DNA of 64,000 bases, taken from positions 1 to 64,000 of the forward strand of contig JAMKCH010044239.1 in the NCBI GenBank assembly GCA_023653785.1, read 5' to 3'. The position numbers and the translations under genes are program-made. Each line of letters opens with the position of its first letter. The stretch's first letter is position 1. The stretch comes from Ophioderma brevispina. Taxonomy: Eukaryota > Echinodermata > Ophiuroidea > Amphilepidida > Ophiodermatidae. Shown here piece after piece: positions 46,322-58,023 of the stretch. The notes beneath the pieces are model-generated. The model saw only the letters and a list, made by a program, of their open reading frames with translations, was not told the origin of the DNA and searched no databases.

Positions 46322-47587
46322 CCCAGCTAACAATATGACGTTTTTAAAACGTTTTAAAAAAGTACCACTTACGTTTTCTGGACGTTTTGATAATACGTTT
46401 TAAAAACGTAATTTTGTGGAGGTTATTTGACGTTTTAAGAACGTAATTCGAAAACGTTTTTTAAAACGTTTTAGAAACGTTTTAAGAACGTAAAAGACGT
46501 GTTTAAAACCTTTCCAAAAGAGGTGAAGACCAATGAACGTTTTAAGAACGTCTTACAAACGTACTGGAAACGTGCTTAAAACGTAAGGACGATTTAAAAA
46601 CGTTTCTAAAACGTTATGAGAACGTCCAAAACATTTGAGTCATTGCCTAATTAAACGCTAATAATTAAAGAAAAAAAGTAATTGGGACTATATCGGAGCT
46701 GTATATTGCAAGGAAATCTACATCAAGCATATTACACAAGTTAATTTGACAGACATAAATCCACTACACCAGCCACACGACACTACACCAGCCAGTCACA
46801 TTTTAATGGGTAATTTCTATTTATATAGGCTGGAAGCGTAGCAGAAGAGTGGTTGTATCTTTTTTTGAAAAGTGAGTGACCTACATGACCTAAAAGTGAC
46901 CCATTTTATTACCACTGAAATTTAGACACCATCTGTGCTGACAGAGTTAAATGCACGTTGATAAATAATGCCATGGCTTAAACTAAACAAAATAGACTGT
47001 AAGGAAATGTTATAAGAATGTTGCGATTTCGTTTTTCTATATGTTGGTTTTGTGAGTATTTTGCAAGCGTTATTAGGACATTTTATTACGTTTTGGTAGA
47101 GTCATCATGATATCGAAACATATGTTACCCCTAACCCTAACCCTATAATGTGACATGGGACGTTCTAAAAACGCTTTTAGAAGGTCTTACAGACGAAGAT
47201 GAGACGAACCCAGAACCTAGCCAAAACGTGTTAAAAACGTTTTTACAAGGTTTTATAAGACGAAGACGTATATTAGCTAACCCATAACACACCCAAAACG
47301 TTTTAAAAGCGTATTTACTAGGTCTTATAGATTAATAGATGAATATGTAATAGACTTATTCAGAACATAGGTCTTATTAGACGAAGAAGAAATGGGCCAA
47401 TCCAGAACCTAACCAAAACGTTTTAAAAACGTATTTATCAGGTCTTATAGACGAAATGTAATAGACGAATGAGAACCTTGCCCAAACGTTTTTTAAAACG
47501 TTTTTACAAGGTCTTATAAGACGAAGACGTAATAGACGAATCTAGAACCTAACCAAAACGTTTTAAAAACGTTTTGTGTTTGCTGGG
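46322..47587. mobile_element. AACGTTTT-rich element with CCCAGC/GCTGGG ends
   Basis: The element starts CCCAGCTAACA.. and ends ..TGTTTGCTGGG, which are inverted repeats, and is filled with AAAACGTTTTAAAAACG words. Its 3' half is a tandem array of a roughly 60-85 base unit (AACCTAACCAAAACGTTTTA, AAAACGT.TTTA.CAGGTCTTA, TAGACGAA). Two CCCTAA telomere-type units occur near 47129-47145. CT flanks both sides (46320-46321, 47588-47589), a possible 2-bp target duplication. The pseudogene at 12.7 kb has the uninterrupted flank (GAAAGC-CTTATTATACC), which confirms the insertion borders. It lies in the probable 3' UTR of SC5D. Confidence 0.75.
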
Positions 47588-47725
47588 CTTATATCAAAAA
47601 AAGAACTAATCTGACTACAAGCTGTAGTTCTATATGACCTATGTATGATCAATATATCTGTCGCTCTAAATATAACGAAATATAAGCTTTAGAAACGGGC
47701 AGTAATATGAACTGCAATCAAAATC

Positions 47726-47731
47726 AATAAA
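47726..47731 (+). promoter_or_regulatory. Candidate SC5D polyadenylation signal
   Basis: This AATAAA hexamer lies beyond the inserted element in sequence that belongs to the SC5D 3' flank. If used, the 3' UTR would be about 1.4 kb including the insertion. Other hexamers could serve equally well. Confidence 0.3.
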
Positions 47732-47739
47732 GAAGTAGC

Positions 47740-50096
47740 TTTCCAAATGGTTAAACGTGTTGGTTACCAGGGTGTCGCTTTGTCGCTTTAACCAGTAACC
47801 AATGGCTGTTAACAGTAACATGCACTACGCCAGCGAATAGCGGTTTTATTGTGACTTATATTTTAACCCAGTGTGCCCTGAGGTCCATTCACGAAAATTC
47901 AGTCGTAAAATCTACGTACTATGTCATTTCCTGAGTGGACCAATTGATGTGTAACATCGGGAAAAAAGGTCTATCATGTAGGGACACACGCATGAATTAG
48001 TATACAGGAGTGTACGTTCCGATGAGTTTGACCGAACGGAGCCCCTGATAATACATAGGCAGAAGCAGGAGCAGCGCCATGGGCTATGACCCCCAAAGAG
48101 TTTCAAAAATTCAGGAAATATGAGTAATTGTTAAGTTTCGCCACTCCTATGATCTTACCCTGGCGCGACCGCCCCTGGCAGTGTCACCAAGATTTTCTCC
48201 ATATATCAAGGGGTGTAGACTTTGCATATGAAGGAGGTGTCCTGTATGGTTAACTGATTGGTTCGTATGTGGTTTAACCGACTCTAAATTGGTTCACAGG
48301 GAGACAACATGCGGCTCCCGTCAACCTGGTGATATGGGTGTGGACTCAGAGATGTAAAAGTGAAAAGTATGTAAGAGGGAAATTTAAATCTAGATATCCA
48401 ATTATCTTTATTTCGGACTTTACCCAATTTATCTCTTCCTCTCTTCCTCTACCCTCGATCTTCTAGCGTCAACTCATGTTGAGTAGTCTGCAATCGTCAA
48501 GAAGTACGAGGGAAATTTGCGGGAAGTTCTTTTCAGCTGTTTTACAGCTTTTTACCGTGGTTCTTTTTCGAAAAAGATACCCAGGTGTAAAATGATGTTA
48601 ACTATAGAAATCTCATTGGAATGTGTGAAAAATTTGTCATATATCTGGCTTGCGTCGGCGTATTGGCATGGGATTTGCACTGATTATAAGGGTACAATTA
48701 ATGTGACTTATACAGATGAAATACACAGGTTGCGGGGTTGTTCAGGAATTGAAGTTTATCTGGTTGCGCCACTTTTTTGGGACCCCCTGTAATGCTGTAA
48801 TGCACTACCATAATTTTAAGGGATTCTTCGTTAACCTGTATAGCTTTTACTATCCTCTAGAAATTAGGGGCAAATCATTGTTTTCGAAATGCGCCAAAAT
48901 TGCTCAAAAAGTTACATGATGTTTCTGCGACCTTGCTTCCACAGCATATACATTGCAAATAATTTGATGTTTATATCTGCTCTAGAAGGACCAATTTAAC
49001 ACAAACATTACCATTTTGTACATTCTTGTATTTTTTGTGGGGGCAGACGTATTTGCTATAGGTTTGTACAGCAATGGCGCGCAGTCGCTCGATGATGGAA
49101 TCGCTTCTTTTCAGCACATAAAGGGTGAACTATTTTTTCTGATTATGTAATTAATTTTGTTTCATGCATATGCACATACATAAGCAGAAAAAATATTTCT
49201 GGCAACAGGGTTTGCTAATTTTATTTTTAAAATCACACTTCCGTTGGTGCCTAAGGGGGGGTCCTAGGGACCCAAGCTAATTATCTCATTAACGAGCGAG
49301 GAATTTTAGTAATTTTTTATGGAAAGAAGCGCATCGATAAGTTACACAATTACAAAAAATTAGAGTTCGAAAATATTTTTCACGAGTGAGAAATCGCCGA
49401 AAACAAATCTTGGGTACTATGGACCCCCCAGGCACTTAAGTGTTTAATTTGTTTTTATACCTTAAATGCGACGTTTAGACGTTTTAAAAGTGTATTTTTG
49501 CAAAGTAATTCAGCTGTTAGCTGGAAAGTGTTTTTAATCAAGTTTCAATCTTCGATCAATACGAAATATTGACATTTATAACAAGCTAACATGGTTTTTA
49601 TATCTGCCCATGCTTAAATGATTTAGTTGACCGTGACCTGAATCAGAAATATCGTCTTGGTTACAGACAATACAAAATGTCGAATATTGGAAAATAATGA
49701 ACCGTAAGACTTCATTGTCACACGTGGAGACGGTGGTAATAACAGAGTAAAATATAATGATTTAAATTAATATTTTTAAGTGTTAGGGGACAACTGCCGT
49801 TGTTTTGAAAGTGTCATCAGGCATTCATTTTTTGGTTTCTAAATTAGTTTTTAATTTGATTTTGTTTTACGCCCGACATATCATGGTATTAACACTTTTG
49901 TTGGTTTACGAGACGGTGCCATATGGGAGCATAATTCATTTTAGGGCCAAAAGAATATAACAATTCAAAGGGCGACACCCGATATTCAGCCTCGTCATGT
50001 TGGTATCATTTGAAAGCTTAATAACATTTTTCAGCTCGCCTCACCTTCAAAACATTTAGGCATCTTCCTTCCCATTATGATGTTACAAATAATATG
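47740..50096. other. Intergenic DNA with one small MITE
   Basis: No gene is recognised between the SC5D 3' region and the LTR element. An inverted-repeat element at 49244-49440 is listed separately. The 91-residue frame at 48517-48792 has no identifiable domain. Confidence 0.4.
49244..49440. mobile_element. Small inverted-repeat element
   Basis: TTGGTGCCTAAGGGGGGG then TCCTAGGGACCCAAG at the left mirrors CTTGGGTACTATGGACCCCC then CAGGCACTTAAG at the right as an imperfect reverse complement of about 30 bases. The core of 130 bases is non-coding. Likely MITE, family unknown. Confidence 0.6.
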
Positions 50097-51109
50097 TGTT
50101 GTATGGCCTCCATTTTTCTGATTAAACTTTTAAAAATATTATTTTCTCAATTTTATTTGAGAAGAGATTTCTCACGGGAAAAGTACTTTGTTTACTACCC
50201 TAGTTTGTTTTGCCTTAAGTGCACCGTTTGATTGCACAAATAGGGGGAAGTGGGGGATTCCCCAAGGGTGCTAAAACTTAGAAAACTTGTTTATGTTTTG
50301 AGATACAAAAAATTGTAAGATCAGGGACTTTTCCCCATTAGATTTATATATGGAAGTGTGTGATTCAGGTATGTTTATGCATGGTGCTGTTGTAATGTCT
50401 CCTTTTTAGGGACTGGCAACTTTGTGAAGTCAGTATATATTTGGAGATTTGGGTTTTTAAGTATCGCCGTCGCAGTTTTTGGCAATCCAGCTATACAGTA
50501 TGGTTTATAGCTAGTTTTATCTAAAATAATGGTAGAGTTAGCTTCACCAAGTACCAGGGATTTATTATATTTTCAATTCCATGTGGAGCAGAGTGCTGTA
50601 ATTATTCTACTGTCGCTTTGAAGGCCGAAAGTGATGGGACATCAAAATAGGATGCCAAAATGGTGGGAAAGAAGAAATCGTGGTGATTATATTGGACTGA
50701 ATATATGTGGAATATTTGTCATCGAGGGACTTATGTAAACCTTGTCGTCTTGAACTGCTGGGACAAAGTAAATTCAGGACTGAGATATGAAAGATTCCAA
50801 TGGAATTACCTGAGGATTTATAAGCGTGACTTGCATGCTGGTCATTTGAAGTCTTCGCTGTGAAGAACTTATAATCGTTGAACTGCCAACGCTACTTGTG
50901 GAGAGTAGTGAAAACATCTGTGTCCAATTAAGTATAATCTTAAATATTGTCATTTGATGTAATACTGTTGTGGGACATACCACATTCTTGAAACCAATTA
51001 CAAATCATTAAAAATCGGTTATTGTATAAAATCAGATCACTTGTGCACAAGGCTCATTAGTTGTGTTTGAAAGTATTTCTGACCTTAGGCGTCCACGAGC
51101 GTCATAACA
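50097..51109 (+). repeat. 5' LTR
   Basis: About 1.01 kb, beginning TGTTGTATGGCCTCC and ending CATAACA. Shared with the 3' copy are, for example, AAACTTTTAAAAATATTATT, TCTCACGGGAAAAGTACTT, GGGGAAGTGGGGGA.TCCCCAAGG, GCTGTAATTATTCTACTGTCG, TTGAACTGCCAA.CGCTACTTG and TTTCTGACCTT..GGCGTCCACGAG. The two copies differ by many small indels, so the insertion is old or the sequence error-rich. Confidence 0.85.
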
Positions 51110-51112
51110 GAT

Positions 51113-51130
51113 TGGGGGCTCGGGCTAGTC
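51113..51130 (+). other. Primer-binding site
   Basis: TGGGGGCTCGGGCTAG starts three bases after the 5' LTR. Its first nine bases equal the start of the proline-tRNA type primer site used by many retroelements, and the following text (TCTTCCGGGAA) looks like the rest with an insertion. It is degenerate. Confidence 0.55.
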
Positions 51131-51306
51131 TTCCGGGAATTGAATTGAGATGATTTGAGGCCTTATGTTCAGAATTACAATTAAAAGTTGTGGAATAAAT
51201 ATTGTAAACATTGTGCAAATTTTGGCAAACAAAATATTTGTTGTATTAATGTACTACTGTAGTTTGGTTCAAGTCACTATTATATGTGTTGTAGAGTACA
51301 GCCACA

Positions 51307-52900
51307 ATGGAGTTTGATCCAGAAGTGGTCATAGGGCAAATAACTTGGGGAGAAGTTTGATGAGCTGAGAAAGCCTGAGTTAATGAAAACTAGCCAAGCA
51401 TTTAGGAACCTTGGGGCAAAACATGCTATGAGAAAGCAAAGTGATCAAAAATAATCTGATTGAAAAATTTGTCCAGGAAGATTTTTGGGATAGTTCAATT
51501 TGGAAAAGATTGAAGAGGGTATGGAACAGGGCACTGGTGATGCCGTCATCAAATTAAAAGAATTGAAATGCAAAAAGGGAAATTAGAGAGAAAAAGGGAA
51601 ATTGAAAATTAAAAAAAAACGCGTGTTTTTTTGTTTTTTAATAAAAGAAAAAGTTGCAAATGCAGAAGATGCACAAAAGAAATGCAAAAAAAAGAAATGG
51701 AAATGCAAAAATGAAATCGAAAAACAAGAAAAGAAATAGAAAGAAATAGAAATGCAACACAAACGGAAATGAAAGAAAAGGAATGGAGATGAAAAACAAA
51801 AAAAGAGCTTGGAAGCTCAAGTTATAGTTAGAAAAATTGATGAAAAACAAAGTGTTAGCTCGTCACGACGCTTCCAACCCTCTTGTTTGATGCGGCGAAA
51901 GAAATTATTTGCCTGGTTCCAAAATTTCAGGAACAAGCAGTAGACAAACATACTTCTTAAACTTTGAGAAGAGAAATTTGCCAATGCTTGAAATGGCCCA
52001 AGGTGAGTCTTGGACCTTGTTGCTACAAGTCAGTGTGCATTGGTAAAGCAGAAGAAATATATTCAGCCATTTCATTAGACAGCTTGTAGTGGACTATGAC
52101 GAGGTTGTTTTTAAAGCAGGCAGTTGTCAAAGCATATGAATTGGTGCCAGAGGGCATTTATAGACAAAAATTAGTTCTTGTCAGAAAAAAAGATGACCCG
52201 ACCCATGTGATTTGCCGTGTTGTATTGGTATTGTAAGGAACAAATGTTTGATCGCTGGCTTCTCTCAGAAAAAGACCAGCGGGCAAAATTTTGTCAACTA
52301 GGAGTGATTTAGTTGAAGAGTTCAAAACAGTGTTACATCCCAGATATTAAAACATATATGGGATGTTGAAAAACAAATTGGACAGTTTGCGTGAAGCAGC
52401 CGTTAAGGCCGAACACGGACTCGCTTTGACTCAACAAACTAAGTCATACTAGTAGGCCTAGCCAAGGAATTTACTAGGGTAACAAATACAACAATAAGTC
52501 GTGTTCTAACAACAACAGCGTCTTCATGGAGTAGCATCAAGCAGGGGAAATGCCAGTCAGGTTCCCATGAACAGGGGAGTAGTAAAGAAAGAAGTAAAAG
52601 AAAGTAATGGTGGTATCAAGCATGGGATGGGACCCCAAATCACAGTTTCCCATGCAAACACTGTAAGAAGCCAGGAAATAAAAGGTACGTGTTGGGAGAT
52701 GTTGGGAGAGATACATGGGGCGATCCACCCAAAAGGGAGGGAGCAAAAAGTGAGACAAACCCAAATGGTTGTGCCAGTTACTTGGGGTTCCAAAAGTTGC
52801 GTCTTCTGTTCAAAAACAAGAAATTCCAACAAAAGGGGAATTGAACACAGAAAAAGTAATAAAGGGTTGGAGGGGATTTGGTGGTCGCTTTAGGGGTGAT
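51307..52900 (+). pseudogene. gag region of LTR element, broken
   Basis: MEFDPEVV begins at 51307. A charged KREI/EKRE-rich stretch follows (51560-51840), which is coiled-coil-like. Then comes a capsid-type segment with FDAAKEI and CLVPKFQEQAVDKHT (about 51886-51950), WPKVSLGPC (about 51990), KAYELVPEGIYRQK (52130-52170), MFDRWLLSEK (about 52238-52270), and LREAAVKAE..LALT (about 52388-52435). A zinc-knuckle beginning CKHCKKPGN lies near 52652-52680. Frames change repeatedly. The order matches gag of the retrotransposon family in which KAYELVPEAYRQ is a signature. Confidence 0.7.
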
Positions 52901-52959
52901 TAGTTTAGTCCAAAACCCATTAGAATCAGGCGGGACATGTGCTGCGCCGCCAGTCCATC

Positions 52960-53225
52960 GATAAGTGGAAGATAAGAGGCCCTTCCATTTGATATTGAGA
53001 GTTCCAAGATCAGGGGGGCTAGGTATGATTGTAGTCGTGTCCTCTTCACAAAATGGAATTTGAAATCAGACCTTGGGTTCTGGAACTGTCCACTGTCTGG
53101 AATTGGTCTTAGACAAGAACTCCCAGTTACGTAAGTAAAAGGGGGTATCCATTTGTTAGGGCATGATTTGGCAGGGGGAAAGTACTCCCGATCTCAACGT
53201 TTGCCCAGGGTGCCCTGTACAGTGG
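52960..53225 (+). pseudogene. Protease remnant
   Basis: ILRVPRSGG.GM near 53000-53025 stands where the family has the aspartic-protease ILRDTGA motif, and LLGHDLAGGKVLPIST (about 53153-53200) is the conserved segment that closes the protease. The catalytic triplet itself is not intact. Confidence 0.55.
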
Positions 53226-53679
53226 ATATTAAATAAATTTGGATATAAATTTGATGGGAAACTTTCCCAGCATGTGCAGAACTAGTCAATTTGACCAGAA
53301 AGCCTCACAGGAAAACAGTGAGCAGGTGATGAGTCACAATATCATACCACATAGGAAGAGGGAAGGCGTCGAGGATGGGATGACTTGGTTCCCAAATTTT
53401 AGAGGATACTTTTCTCTCAAGATTAGAGGAATGGGCAGGTCATCTTCCCTCTTCAGGGAGCGAGGAGAGAGGAGGACTTAACATCCAAAGTATTGGAAAA
53501 TCCAGCCCTGAAAAAAAACAAAGGAACAGCTGGTAAACAATGAAATCCAGCGCTGAGCATTGAATCGAGTTATAGGGACTGTAAAGGGGGAGACCCTTTT
53601 TTATTAAGCAATGACAAAGCTGGTAAATGAGCAGAGCAGCACAACGACCCCAGCACTTAGGAATTAGGTGAGAGGGGGC

Positions 53680-54200
53680 ATTGTCCGCAAACAGGGGAAA
53701 GCCGAGCAAATTCCTGTATGTTTCTACAAGCAAAATGGTGTTCCTCATGAGAAAATGGCGGCCACCCGATGCACTTGTAGGATGAAAGAAATGGAGGTTT
53801 GTGCATTTCCAAAATTGTAGTAGATGCCAAAGGTATACCTAGGGAAGTGATATAGTGATAGGCATAGCCCATGATTATAGTCCATGGCAGGAAACTTAGG
53901 TGTGCGAAAAACACAAAAACAACATGACAGAATTAGGCGGCATTTTTGGTGGGCATAAACATCAGAAAAGATGTGTCTGTAAGTATTGTAAGACTTGTCA
54001 CACATGTCCAATGGTGGGCAAGCCCAATCAGAAGAAAATTTTCCTACTGCTCCTTGCAACCAATACCAGCAGTTGATGAGCCATTTAGTGGGGTTTTAAT
54101 AGATTGTGTAGGGCCCCTTCCAGCACCCACAAGTCAGGAGGAAATCAGTAGTTACTGACCATCATGTGTCCTTCCACAAGATCCCTGCATGAGGCTTTAT
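53680..54200 (+). pseudogene. Integrase N-terminal part, broken
   Basis: CFYKQNG near 53722-53745, then KEWRFVHFQ near 53785-53815, HDYSPWQET near 53865-53895, HFWWA near 53940, and KYCKTCHTCPMVGKPNQKK (about 53980-54035) form the zinc-binding HHCC part. PIPAVDEPFSGVLIDCVGPL (54063-54120) begins the catalytic core with its first aspartate. The frame is interrupted and, at 54219, cut by an inserted sequence. Confidence 0.75.
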
Positions 54201-54226
54201 ATTTACCCTTAAAGGTAGAAAGATCT

Positions 54227-55124
54227 TAATCAAAAAGTTTTTTACTTAAAATGAAATAAATTTTCTGTTTGGTCCAGTTTTTAGTAATTTCAAAACCATG
54301 AAAATCCCAAAAAATGCTTAATACCTATTTTATGTTTGGTTCCTTATGCAAACAAAGCCGTTTCGACCTTAGTGACGGATATTTTGCAAAAATGACCGAA
54401 ATAAAAAAAAAAATGGAAACACTTTGTTTTATACAGAACAGAGAATCAGGCAGAATACAACCCTCTTTTACCATAGGGGTTGGTTTTAAGGCAAAGTAAT
54501 GTAATGGCTTGCGAAAACTGGTGAGGTAATTGACCAGTTAAGTATCCGCAAAACCTATTTTGGCCATTTCTCGTTTCTTATTTTTGGATCAAAGTGTCAT
54601 TTTTTTGATGCACCATATCTCCAGTTTTGTTTCTTTAAATAAAAATTGCCATTGGCCAGAGTGTTAATTAGGATGATACTCTGCTTATATGAAGTTTTTA
54701 TTTTTAAAAGTCTAACCCGATTGGAGGTATAGCATTAAACATATATGAGCGTTGTGAAATTCATTGTAATTTCATATTGGAATATTAATCAAAACATGTA
54801 TAAATTAGGAAAAAATAAAACGTCCGTACAATTCAAATTTTGTAATTACTCATAATACGCAAGTTTTTGTTGATAGGTTGTACACTTGGTCAATAGAGAA
54901 ACGCATCAAAAGTTCTTCAAAATGGCAAACTATTGGTGGCCCATATTGGATTCTCTCTTTGCATATAATATACTTCAGTGTCGGCGGATTGCACATAATT
55001 CCCCACATATAACCTTATATTATGTATGAAAAGACATGAAAAAGTTTTTTTAAATTTTAAGACGTTAGTCTTCCGATCGGATCTTTGTACCTAAGATATA
55101 GTAGGGCAAAGAAGAATATAGTGA
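54227..55124. mobile_element. Insertion inside the integrase, 8-bp duplication
   Basis: The integrase text breaks off at 54219-54226 and resumes after 55125-55132. The octamer AAAGATCT is present at both points, consistent with an 8-bp target-site duplication. The roughly 0.9-kb insert is AT-rich and non-coding. I do not see convincing inverted ends. An 8-bp duplication would fit a hAT-type non-autonomous element. Confidence 0.55.
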
Positions 55125-55132
55125 AAAGATCT

Positions 55133-55835
55133 ACCAAACAGTTTTCACCATGGTAGGCCTTCCAAAACTCATTCAGTCTGATCCAAGGATTCACCTTTCA
55201 TGTCAGGTTTGTTCCAACAAGTCATGCACCAGTTGGGAATTCAAGGACAGTTCTTCACATGACCCACACAGAATCCCAGGGGGTGTGCCCTAGACTGGTA
55301 CCACAAAACATGAAAACAAATCAAAACTCTTGTTTTGCGAATTGAGAGGATTGCGATGTGCCGCTTGATGGAGGGAGTTCATCTCATGCTATTTGCTACC
55401 AGGGAGGCCTTGTTTTATTACAAGAGTTCTTAGGATTCGTTCCATTGAGTTGGTGTTTGGCTCACCAAAGTTTCGGGGACCATTTGAACCCGTAATGAAA
55501 GTAACGTGGTTTTTGTGAAATGGAGAAAATCCTGACGTGAATTTGTTTTAGCACCCCCTATTGTGTCTCAATTTGGACACAGGCTCCAAAGAGGTACCAC
55601 AAGGAAATGCCAAAACAAAAAATCTCAAACGAGACAGGCAAAAACCCATGAAAACATGGTATGACAAAGATGCGCGGAACAGAGTATTCAAACCACGGGT
55701 GACCCCAAAGTATTGGCACTTTTTCCCAATACAAGAGCATCCGTGCAAGCCAACGTATTCTGGACCATATGAGATTGAGAACAAAAGTAAGGGACCTTGA
55801 CTATGTGATCAAAAAACCAGGTAGACGTAAATAAC
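55133..55835 (+). pseudogene. Integrase core and C-terminal part, broken
   Basis: TVFTMVGLPKLIQSDQGFTF (about 55138-55198) contains the second catalytic aspartate of the integrase core, followed by QVMHQLGIQGQFF (about 55218-55258). At 55645-55800, MKTWYDKDARNRVFKP.V then LALFP-like, YSGPYEIE and, in another frame, DLDYVIK.PGRRK represent the C-terminal domain that precedes the RT in Gmr1-type polyproteins. Confidence 0.7.
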
Positions 55836-56264
55836 AAGTAGACATATTCACATTAAATTGCTCAACAGAGATAATGAGAAAGAGAGGTGATATATTAAGC
55901 CTGCGTGTGTGTCGCGTGTCATCCAGTGTTAGTGATGAGTGTGAAATGATGACATCCTTAGTCAAGTCATGAACAATGCACGACATGTAAAACACAGGAA
56001 AACATGATTATGGTGTGGAACATTGCAAAAATTCTGACTACTTTGCCAATTTAGACAAGAAACTAGGTCTCTACCAGCGACGTCAGCAGGGGAATTGAAA
56101 GAATTAATTATGAGTGGGAGAAAAAAACATTTTCCGATGTTGTACCCTAGTAAAACACATGTCATAAACCAGACATTGATTGGGTTGTGTTTTTTTTTTT
56201 AGGGGGGGGACTCCGTTGACATCTAAAGCAAACATACTTTAGGGATTGAATCCAATCAAGTTGC

Positions 56265-56790
56265 AAACATGTCAGAAAATCGATGTGTGTGTGAACTACA
56301 TGTTAGACAACGGCGGATAGTAGAACAGAGCAGTAGTGAATGGAGCTCCCCTTGTATTCTGGTTCACAAAACCTGAGGTTTCAGTTCGTTTTGCCACAGT
56401 CACACAGTCTCGGAAAAGTCAACCCTCTTTCCAAAACCGCTCATATCCGATCCCACGGATTGATGATTGCATCGACTTAGAGTTGGACATGCCCACAATT
56501 TGTGAGGCAAATTTGAATTTGTTGAAGGGGTATTGGCAAGTTCCCTCACTGACCCGTGCCAAGAAATTTCAGCCTTTTGTACGCCCGATGGCCGATACCA
56601 ATACCAAAGAATGGCATTTGGTCTCAAAAATGACCCCCTCCCCTGCCCCGACAAAAATTCAACGACCGATTATGGGACAAAGAAGACAGAGTACGTTTTG
56701 CAGGACATAGCGCAAAAAGGGAAAATTGGTGAATGCAAACAAGCTCATGCGGATGACTATCCTTGTGTAAAGTGAGACCCATGGGAAGAA
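56265..56790 (+). pseudogene. Reverse transcriptase remnant
   Basis: NYMLDNG-IVEQSSSEWSSP, then CILVHK (about 56295-56370), SVRFAT (56383), SYPIPRIDDCIDLELD (56440-56487), LLKGYWQVPSLTRAK (56520-56565) and ISAFCTPDGRYQYQRMAFGL (about 56565-56628) are gypsy-type RT motifs up to the finger-palm region. The YVDD-type motif is represented at most by ADDYPCVK near 56749. Frame changes are frequent. Confidence 0.75.
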
Positions 56791-57389
56791 AATAAGACAG
56801 CACAACCCTACTGCTATGACCTAAAAGATACCAATTTTAAAAAATCAAGATCGGAAGAACACAAGCCAGCCCCAAACGAACAAGACCAACAAAGAAAGCA
56901 ACGAAACGAACACATATAGAACATACTCCAAATGATGACAGCCAATCAATTGTTTGAGAATTATCTAAAGCCGGTTTGACTGTGAATCTGGTGAAAAGTG
57001 AATTTTGCCATTTGAAAATGTAACATTACTTAGGGCATGTTGTAGGACAAGGGCAAAAACTTAGGCCAATCACTGCAAAAGTCTGTTTGAAGCAATGAGA
57101 AGAATATTCCCCAACACCACAAAGCAAAAGAGATCTCATGGGATTCTTAGGTATGGTCGGGTCGGTATTCCAGAAACAAATAGTCCAAATTTCTCCAGAA
57201 AGGAACGAAAACCAGGAAATTGCGGGCCGCTGACCCCCAACAACTGAAGAAAGAACGCCAAAATTGCCCCATGTATCGGGTAGACCGCAATTGCAAAAGC
57301 GGGTGAGGAAACCAGAAAATCAAGTCTATTGTGAATTGCGCCCAGTTTGATTGCGCCAGGACACTTTCAGAAACAACTTACATTCAGGA

Positions 57390-57800
57390 CTGTCCAGTTG
57401 ATGCCAAGGGCAGTAGTGAGTGGCTGTGGTGGAGGAGTTCTCATGCAAGAAGATGATAATGAGTAGATCATCCTGAGTACTTTCTATAAGCAGCCCTGTT
57501 TTGACCAACATCAGAAAAAAACATTACTTCAACACACTTGAGGAACGCAAGAATGTCGTGCGTGCTACTGTCATGCAAAAGTTGTACACTATTGGTACAA
57601 CAGTGCACCATATTTAGTGTAACACGGATCCACAATCCGCGACATTTCACTCACACAAGATGAAAAAACAGAAATCCCAGACCGGAGACTTGTCAGGTGG
57701 AGTTAAACTCTAAAAGAATACAAAATCGGGACATAAGAATCATACATTCAAAAGGAAAAGAAAAGACAAATGTCTTGGCAGATGCCTTCTCCACGGAGAC
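57390..57800 (+). pseudogene. RNase H remnant
   Basis: DAKGSSEWLWWRSSHARR in one frame and CGGGVLMQEDDNE in the next (57400-57460) correspond to the DAS..G.GGVLMQ start of RNase H. Near the end, KEKKRQMSWQMPSP and, shifted, NVLADAFS (57755-57795) represent the ADALSR terminus. The 3' LTR follows about 230 bases later with no integrase in between. Confidence 0.65.
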
Positions 57801-58008
57801 TGCTACATGTTCTTTGTTCAGAACATTTAGTATTACAACTTAGTTGTAATCTTGACTGAAGGCAAGCAATGCAAGAACAACTATATAAAAAAGTGTTTTA
57901 AATTTGCACTGTGTAAAATGTATGTAAAATTAACACAAAATGGCTAAAGGTTTTACCGAACTATAAAGCCAGGATTTTGGAAATGTTTCATTTCATTAAA
58001 ATGCTTTT

Positions 58009-58023
58009 TAAGCGCGGGAGGAA
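58009..58023 (+). other. Polypurine-tract candidate
   Basis: AAGCGCGGGAGGAA directly precedes the TG start of the 3' LTR, as expected for the plus-strand primer. It has two pyrimidines, so it is imperfect. Confidence 0.45.

Noticed and set aside
47129..47146. Interstitial telomere
   Set aside because: Only about two CCCTAA units, inside a mobile element; too short to mean more than chance.
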